A stretch of 64,000 nt of DNA. Source: Saururus chinensis. Taxonomy: Eukaryota > Streptophyta > Magnoliopsida > Piperales > Saururaceae. The stretch covers positions 5,610,893 through 5,674,892 of the forward strand of contig CP141149.1 of the NCBI GenBank assembly GCA_035235625.1, given 5' to 3'. Positions 56,821 through 64,000 of this stretch are shown piece by piece. The stretch's first letter is position 1. Every line of letters starts with the position of its first letter. Made by a program: the position numbers and the translations under genes. Below the pieces are notes generated by a model that was given only the letters and a program-made list of their open reading frames with translations, was not told where the DNA came from and made no database searches.

Positions 56821-58739
56821 TTCTAAACATTGTGTTGTTTTATTATAAACTTGGTTGTTATTTGGTTTCCTCAAGTTTTTTGTGACTGACTCCATTTTTT
56901 AACGAGAGTGAGCCCATAACTAGCTTTTCTTCTGAGTGTTGTGTTGTGTTAGTATACACTTGGTTGGAGTATCATATGTCCTTTAAATACTGTTTACACC
57001 CCCCAATTTTTTATCTCATCATTTATTGTTTTTGTTTGTTTAAAGTTAAAGTCAGTAAAGTATTACTAGTACAAAGGTTGCATGACCTAATGTTGGATGT
57101 GCTTAAGCATTTTGATTGTCTAACCTCTATGTATCCTGGAGTTGAACATATGGACGTGCCATGAAAATGAGAAACCTATTTAAAAACAGGGACTTATCTG
57201 GTATAGATTTTGTCATTTTCGTTTGGGGAGTATTTTTGGGCTGCATAATTGTATTTAATATGTGTTATACAATAATGTAATTTCTAGTTTTTTGTAAAGA
57301 ACTTTAAGCCCCTCATTTTTTTTCCTTAACACCTATCCACTTTTGAAATTTGTCCCTTGCAAGAATTTTTTTGTTGCTACTGTGATTTATGTCTTGTCTT
57401 TGATTTAATTGATGTTAATGTTAGTGTTACCATTGTTTGATTGTTTTCTGTCCCTTTCATCCTAGAGGTAAGGAAAGAGTCCAATCAATTGTAAAAATCA
57501 ATAAATTTGTCATTTTTTTTCTTCTTATGTACACTTTTCATTGGACTTTTGTATTTGCTAACAAAGCCTAATTTCATAATTATATGTTCCAAAACTTTTG
57601 GTAATTCTTTTAAAATAAGAGTGGCCTCATTAAATTTTTGTTTTTATTTTTTTGTTAAGTATGAATTTCTTTATAAGTAATTACCTTTCTTGGAATACTT
57701 TTGGGTTGATAGTATAGCCTCATTATAAATGTTGTTTGTATTAGGTATTATATGAAATGTACATATATTAAGTTTTTTTAGTTGGAACAAAGTGCTCATT
57801 TAAGCATGTATGCATCCTAGATGCATTATAGGGAAAGTTGATGCGATTATTAAGGGTTGGATAGCTATTCTTTGTATGTTTTTCTTCATTCTACTATCTA
57901 CTATTCGCTATCCTTTTCACCTAAAATTTGGAATTTAGGAGTAATCTTTTTAAAGAAAATCAGCCTTTTTGTAACAAGTATGTAATTTTCTAGTTTTTCT
58001 TGTGCCATTTTTATTTTGCAGTAAAGGGATTAGTACCAAAATTTTTATTCTTTATAGGAGGGTGACAAATTGGCCTTTATTGTGGTTCTTTAATTGTTGC
58101 TTAGGTCAATGTTTTCGAACAGATTTTTTGGTTTTTATATTTTTAAATGTAATTGTTAAATTTATACAACAACCACTTTCTTTAAAATATGACTATTTAT
58201 GTTTATTTTTGGTTTCTTCTTGTCATTTCTTTTGGCCAATAGTCAATCTAATTTCTATCTCATCTTCTTTTTGCAGTGTAGTTCCCTTGGCTTGCAATGA
58301 TGATAGGTCAATTACAATTAAGAAAAGAGCACAAGGGCAAGTTAATCAAATCAGGGAAGATACTTTCATTGATTTGTTTTGTTACAAAAAATTTGAATGG
58401 GCAAATCATTTGAGCTTTATTTAAGAGTTGATTTAATTTTGGGTGGCTACCATTATATGGACGGTATTTTCTTAAGCTTGAGGTGTTTTTTTATGCATTT
58501 TGTCTTGCATTCATTTTTAAGAGAGAATTAGTGGAGTGCGAAAGTGTGCAATATGTGTGCCAATTTTGCAATAGGGACCAAAAAGATTGGCATGACTACA
58601 CTAGGGGATAATTAGAAGGCTAAGTTTAGTTTTTTATTGGAGGGGATTGTACAGCTGAAAATTACTAAGGGTGCTTATAGAACTAGTATGTGGATATATT
58701 TATAATTAAGAAAATGTTGGCTAAATGAAATCGGCTCTT

Positions 58740-60480
58740 CTTCCCTATGGTGTGGGCAGTTTCCAATTGATTTTGTAGCTTCAGTCTAGATCAAACACAA
58801 TTGTGTAGGAGCTTTATAATAATTCTTATTACTCTCCTCTTCCCTTATTAATAATATGATTAAATTTATTAGTCTCAAGGTGTTACTTAGTGACATGACC
58901 GCATGTTGTAGATATTTGATTTGTGCTTATTTAGACTTAGTTTAGTGGCAAATTTTTTTTTGATATCATGGGGAAAGCCTATTTGCATGGATAGCGACTA
59001 CCAGCAATGGTTTTTTTTCTTGCATGCTTCGGGGATTTCACTTTGCAGTGTGGTATTGTCCCTATAGTAGATCATGTAGTTCGCTATAAAATCGTAGATA
59101 GCAGGCAGTTTCCAAGTGTTTATTTAGATTTAGTTCAGTGGCAAAAAAAAAGTTTAGGTATTATGGGGAAGGCTTATTTGCATGGATAGTGATTACTAGC
59201 GATGCTTTTTTTCTTGCATGCTTTGTGGATTTCACTTTCTGCTTTCTGATGTGGTGTCGCTATAGTAGATCATGTAGTTCGCCTTAAAATCATAGATTGT
59301 AGGAAGTTTCCAATTGATTCTATAACTTTATCAAACACAATTTTGTAGAAGCTTTATAATGCTTAGTGCTCTCCTTTTCCTTTTATTTGTGCCTCAATAC
59401 TTTATGAGTGACATGACATAGCATGTCCTAAATATTTGACTCAAACACAATCATGTAGAAGCTTTATAATACCTTAGTGCTCTACCTTTAGATTAAGTTC
59501 AATTCCGAAAAGAAAAATAGGAATTATGAGAATTGCCTAGATTTGCGATGCATGAGCCTATATGCGTGGATAACTGCCCACTGTGCGGTGTGGCGTTGTC
59601 CGTATATTAGGTTCATGTGGTTTGCCTTAAAATCGTGGGGTGCGGGTTGTATCTAATTGATTTCGTAGCTTCAACCTAGATCAAGCACAAATTTGTAGAA
59701 GCTTTATAATACCTTAGCGCTCTCCTTCTCCCATTTTGATAATATAGATAAAATTTGTGTCTCAAGAAGTTATTTAGTGACATGACCAAGCATGTCCTAA
59801 AAATTTGAGTTTTCTCGTTATTTACATTGTGGCATATATTACAATTGATTCTATAACATCAGCCTAGATCGAACACAATTTTGTAGAAGCTTTATAATAC
59901 TGAGTGCTCTCCTTTTCCTTTTATTTGTCTCAATACATTACGTAGTGACATGACGGACGTAGCATGACCTAAATATATGACTTGTCTTTATTTTGATTAA
60001 GTTCAATGCCAAAAAAAAATAAAAAAATTAGGGATTATAGGGACTGCATGGATTCCCGATGCATGAGCCTATATGCGTGGATATTGCCCACTTTGCGGTG
60101 TGGTGTTGTCCCCATATTGGGTTCATGTGGTTCGCCTTAAAGTCGTAGGGTGTGGGCAGTTTCTAATTGATTTCGTAACTTCAACCTAGATCAAACACAA
60201 TTGTGTAGAAGCTTTATTATACCTTAGTGCTCTACTTTTCCCTTTAGATTAAGTTTAGTACCAAAAAAAATTTAAGAATTACGAGGATTGCCTAGATTCA
60301 CGATGCATGAGCTTATATGCGTGGATAGCAACTGCCCATTTTGTGGTGTGGTCTTGTCCCCATATTAGGTTCATGTGGTTTGCCTTAAAATCGTAGGGTG
60401 TGGGCAGTATTTAATTGACTGTAACTTAATCTAGATCAAAAACAATTTTGTAGAAGCTTTATAATACCTTAGTGATAAAA
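58740..60480. repeat. Irregular tandem array, eight copies of ATCAAACACAATTGTGTAGA core
   Basis: The core followed by AGCTTTATAAT appears near 58790, 59329, 59446, 59680, 59870, 60190 and 60435, with a related partial copy near 59090-59110. Flanking modules (GTGACATGACC.., TGGTGTTGTCC..TAGGTTCATGTGG) are shuffled, giving spacings from about 117 to 540 bp. Confidence 0.8.
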
Positions 60481-60677
60481 TTTGTTGGTGTCTCAAGAAG
60501 TTATTTAGTGATGTGCGAACATGTCCTGAAAATTTGATTTGTCTCTTTATTTAGATTTACGATTTCAAAGGCTAAAAAAAGTAATTAAAGATTTAGGTAC
60601 GACAACCTTTGTTGTTGCTTGCTTACTTGATTGGTTGTCTCGATTAGGAGTCTTATGGTTCATCTTGAATTTGTAGA

Positions 60678-61033
60678 GTATATGGAGTTTCCTAGGAGTT
60701 ACCACTCAATTATCAATTATTTCTGTAAGTTTAACCTTTATGAATGTGTGCACGCAAAACCTAGACAAATTCAGATTATGTAAAAGCATGTATGCCTTTA
60801 GGTAGTCCTTTTGTTTGAGCCAATAATGTTCGTAGATGTTGTTTTAAAAAGTTTAGTATATGGAGTTTCCTATGAGTTACCATTCAATTATCAATCGTGT
60901 CTATAAGTTCAACCTTGTTGATACTGTGCAAAAAAACCTAGATGAACTCATTGTGTAAAAGTATGTAAGTCTTTAGGGTAGTCCTTTTGTTTAAGCTAAT
61001 AATGATTGTAGATGTTGTTTTAAAAAGTTTATA
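60678..61033. repeat. Tandem duplication, 178-bp unit x2
   Basis: GTATATGGAGTTTCCTA starts both copies (60678 and 60856) and TAGATGTTGTTTTAAAAAGT ends both. Confidence 0.88.
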
Positions 61034-61359
61034 AGTGACATGACCTTGCTTGTCCTGAATATTTAACTTCTGTTTACATAGATTTAGTTCTGTGCTATAG
61101 AAAGGATTTAGGGATTAGGAGGATTGTAAGCACTAACAATGCATGGCCCGGCCCTAGTTATTGGGAGATTACTACCTGTGAAGTTTTTTTACTTAGTTGA
61201 ATTTTAGTTTCATTTTGCAAGTATTAATATTTTGTTCTCCCGATTAGGAAATTTGTGATTTACCTTAAAATTATAGAGTATGTATAGTTTACATTTTTTT
61301 CATATTGTGTGTTTTTTGGAACACACTAGGGTTACAAAATTTTCTTTTCATGATTAAAA

Positions 61360-61930
61360 TAATTCAGAAATCTAGTTTGAATTTTGAAAAGATTCCAAAG
61401 GTTGACAAAGTTCAAATATTGCTCAAAAAAATACATTGCTCTATAACTAAACGAAAGGTATTTATGAACGTGCATTTTGATTTTAGAAGAGCCCTAAACA
61501 GAAATATTTTAAGACCTTAAAACTTCATTTTCTAAAAGGTTTCCAAAATCTGGCTTTTCAAATTGATTTTCAAAAGATTTTCAAGGTTTTAAAATCTGGC
61601 TTTTAGTGTTGTTGCATTGCACATGTTTCAGATGTAGGTATATAGACTTCAAGGTTTGGAATCTAGATATTTGTTCACTTCAAATTCATGTAATCAACTC
61701 TAATTTGAATTTTAAAAGGATCCCAAAGGTTGACAATGCTCAAATATTGTTTGAAAAATGCATTGCTCAACAACCAAACTAAAAGTACTTGTGCACCTGC
61801 ATTTTGAGTTTACAAAACAATTTACAAAAGCCCCAAAAATATTTTATGAAAATCGATTTAGAACTTAAAACTTTGTTTTCTGAAAGGTTTCCAAAATCTT
61901 GTTTTTCAAATTAATGTTCAAGGGTATCTT
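61360..61930. repeat. Direct duplication, 328-bp offset
   Basis: GGTTGACAAAGTTCAAATATTG at 61400 and its variant at 61728, followed in both by CATTGCTC, a GCATTTTGA phrase and AAAGGTTTCCAAAATCT. Confidence 0.82.
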
Positions 61931-61978
61931 TGCAATGTGCATCTTTAAGATTTTTTGTTTGACTTTTGAGTTTTGGAA

Positions 61979-62090
61979 TGTAGATGTTTGTTCAAGTTCA
62001 AGTAATTAAATCTAGTTTTTTGTTACATTTAAATGTAGATGTTTGTTCAAGTTCAAGTAATTAAATCTAGTTTTTTGTTACATTTAACTT
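61979..62090. repeat. Exact tandem duplication, 55-bp unit x2
   Basis: TGTAGATGTTTGTTCAAGTT ... TTTTTTGTTACATTTAA is repeated without visible change, so the duplication is recent. Confidence 0.92.
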
Positions 62091-63448
62091 ATCTCGTGTT
62101 GTTCAGTAGGGGTACCATTGTCATGCAACACAACCTAACAACTCACCCAATGATTAGCTTCTAGCTCAATTTTGTGGAATGTAACCAACCATGTTTACCT
62201 TGGAAGTTATTGCAGCTAATATCTTTAGGAGTATATAACTCTAACAGCTCATATGTTTGTTTATGATGCCTCTTTTTTTCGTCGTTTTAAAGATGCCTCA
62301 TCTCCATCTTACAGTTGCCTGATATTTTTTAACTGGTTCAGAGACATCCTAGTTTGTGTTGAAGCCCGTATGATAAAAAACACATGATAAAAAACACAAG
62401 GGCTGACATCACCCAAGCATTGAAGCAAGTAAGATGCCAATGACAAATTGCATTGACTGGATCACCTTTGCAGAACAACGCGATGGAATATTACTGTGTG
62501 AGTATCAATTCTGTTTTGCAGTTTCCTTGTTAATAATGTTATCATTATTCGTATTGTTGTGACACATGGGATGTGGAGTCCGTTGGATAATCTGGCTATC
62601 CGCATCTATTTGTTTGGGCCGATCTGATCATATATATTGTTGGGCCATTCATTAACAATTTGAGCTTTTAAGGCAACTTGCTTGCTCGTGCTTCTGTACT
62701 TCCCTGCACGTGTAAGCATCTGTCTGTTTGGGTCAATCTGAACTTCATATACATTATTATTCCTTAACAGCTTGAGGCCACCGGTTATGTAAATGTAGCC
62801 TTAGTTTGCCAACCTGGATGCTTAGCCATGGTAATTTTTGGAGTGCATTCATGGCAATGCATGTAAGTCTTCCAGTATGCATGCATTTTGGGGAATGGGG
62901 AATGCATGCTAGTTCTGAGTTGGTAATGCATGTAAAATTGACTGCTCTCAAGTTTCGCTAACATGTTGGAGTTGTTTGAGAACCACTGGTCTCTGTAAAT
63001 GCTCTATAAGGACCATTTGGTCCCTTGGTATTCTGCAGGCTTGAAAAGAAGAGTTAGCTGCAGCATGCATAGGATATCTTTGCTGCAATGAAATAGAAAT
63101 GGTTTAGGGAAGTAAAGTTATTTTACTTACATTTGTCAACCTTGATGAACCAGAGAAAATATGCATGTGCTTCAGATTGACATATAAGGAATTGGGGTGT
63201 CTTTGTCATTGTGATGTCATGGATAAAAAGTTTCTGTTAGCAGTTTGGACTAAAAAGGGAGCTAAGAGCCAGGGAATAAGTTCCTCCCCCGAGGATTAAG
63301 GATCATTTAGTCACTTACTGCTGTCTAGCTTATTACAAAATTCCGTAATTTTTTATAATGTCGTATGCTGAGACTGAAAATCAGGGATATTGAGCTTGTG
63401 ATTTTATCTACATAAGTGATGTTCATTAAATTTGCATATATTTCATAG

Positions 63449-64000
63449 TGGAGTGCGTGCAATGTCTTTCAATCCTGACGGCAATACCCTGCTTTGTGGA
63501 CTGCATGAAAGCTTTGAAGGTGTAAGGTGTTCTTCTAGTTCTTGAGAGTATGTTACTTTTATGTCCTTCAACTTCTGAAATTCTGAATATGCTGCATCAG
63601 GTTTTCTCCTGGGAACCTGTGAGATGTCATGATGCTGTAGATGTGGGATGGCCTAGGTTGTCGGATTTAAATGTTCATGATGGGAAACTCTTGGGTGTTC
63701 TTACAACCAAAGTTGTGTTGGGGTCTGGGTTTGATGATGTCTCGGTGTTGCTCAGATCTCCCTGTTTATTGAATTTTGTACTAAATTTATTTTCTTTTTT
63801 CATTTAATGTGCCTATTTCTGAGTATAGAACCTAACCTCCTGTCTTCACAGCGCGTTGAACCCTATGCCATCACTGGTGAGGTGAGATCCTCGAATGGCA
63901 ATATGGAACCAAAATCTGCTTCTATGGGGAATAATTCTTTCCAAAGTTAGAAGAGTGTTAGGGCTAGTATTGGAAGGCTGTCTGTTTCACATAACTCAGA
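63449..64000 (+). pseudogene. KTN80-like: Katanin p80 WD40 subunit-like gene, C-terminal WD exons, apparently damaged, runs off the window
   Basis: In plants katanin p80 proteins guide the microtubule-severing p60 ATPase to microtubule crossings. Three exons read: 63449-63519 (GVRAMSFNPDGNTLLCGLHE), 63601-63744 (VFSWEPVRCHDAVDVGWPRL, SDLNVHDGKLLG), 63852 onward (RVEPYAI ... SIGRLSVSHN). Splice sites are good: CATAG before exon 1, AAG/GTGTAAG after it, ATCAG before exon 2, TCG/GTGTTG after it, CACAG before exon 3. Compared with the family as I remember it, exon 1 is one base too long to join exon 2 in frame. Exon 2 has a -1/+1 pair that scrambles about 13 residues, and exon 3 carries TAG at 63948. 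Earlier WD40 blades were not found to the left. Confidence 0.72.

Larger units (their letters stand above)
55340..63448 (+). other. Long T-rich, intron-like or intergenic region
   Basis: Plus-strand T-richness is typical of plant introns. No exon with a recognisable protein family was found in 8 kb; the 140-codon frame at 58002-58424 is unknown. Local tandem duplications are annotated separately. Neither a long intron of the gene ending in the katanin-like exons nor plain intergenic DNA can be excluded. Confidence 0.45.

Overview
The window looks like a repeat-rich stretch of a flowering-plant nuclear genome. The evidence is an extensin with SPPPPSPSPPPPYVYK periods, plant-type Ty3 and Ty1 retrotransposons, CACTA transposons with CACTACAACAAAA ends, a ~158/316-bp satellite, and a plant katanin-p80-like exon set with GT/AG introns. 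I cannot name the species. There is no bacterial operon logic here. Host-gene content is low and most of the sequence is transposable elements nested in one another.

Layout: 1-422 is AT-rich with nothing recognised. 426-12480 is a 12-kb CACTA element (TSD TTT). It was later interrupted by a 2.8-kb internally deleted LTR retrotransposon (1149-3978) and by a 4.9-kb LTR-like insertion (5259-10120, TSD CTAAC). 12484-17400 is mostly unassigned and holds a decayed LINE ORF1 on the minus strand (14340-15060). 17400-19970 is the extensin locus, with TATA box, signal peptide, 48-bp tandem periods and poly(A) signal, but with frameshifts and stops. 20629-26817 is an LTR fragment interrupted by a chromodomain Ty3 retrotransposon on the minus strand (21260-26803, TSD ACACG).

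26818-45595 is a second CACTA-family region. It begins with an arm and GC-rich block and ends with an opposing arm. Between them lie LTR debris rich in minisatellites, a ~4.1-kb satellite array (34456-38553), and the 5' half of a Ty1/copia element (38554 to about 45190) split by a minus-strand Ty3 element (40385-43995, TSD GCTTC). 46028-46802 is a small TIR element with TTAA flanks. 47330-51507 is a third CACTA element (TSD AAT), a sister of the first in inverted orientation. 51508-54880 is intergenic with fragments. 54880-63448 is T-rich, intron-like sequence with several local duplications. 63449-64000 holds three exons resembling the C-terminal WD40 part of katanin p80, with lesions, running off the window.

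The genes do not form a pathway. The main story is structural: a CACTA family built from palindromic GCGACG arrays, homopurine/homopyrimidine tracts and a GC-rich block in a fixed slot, plus a dimeric satellite and two damaged host genes. All coordinates, alignments and period lengths were read by eye, and family names rest on remembered family features.
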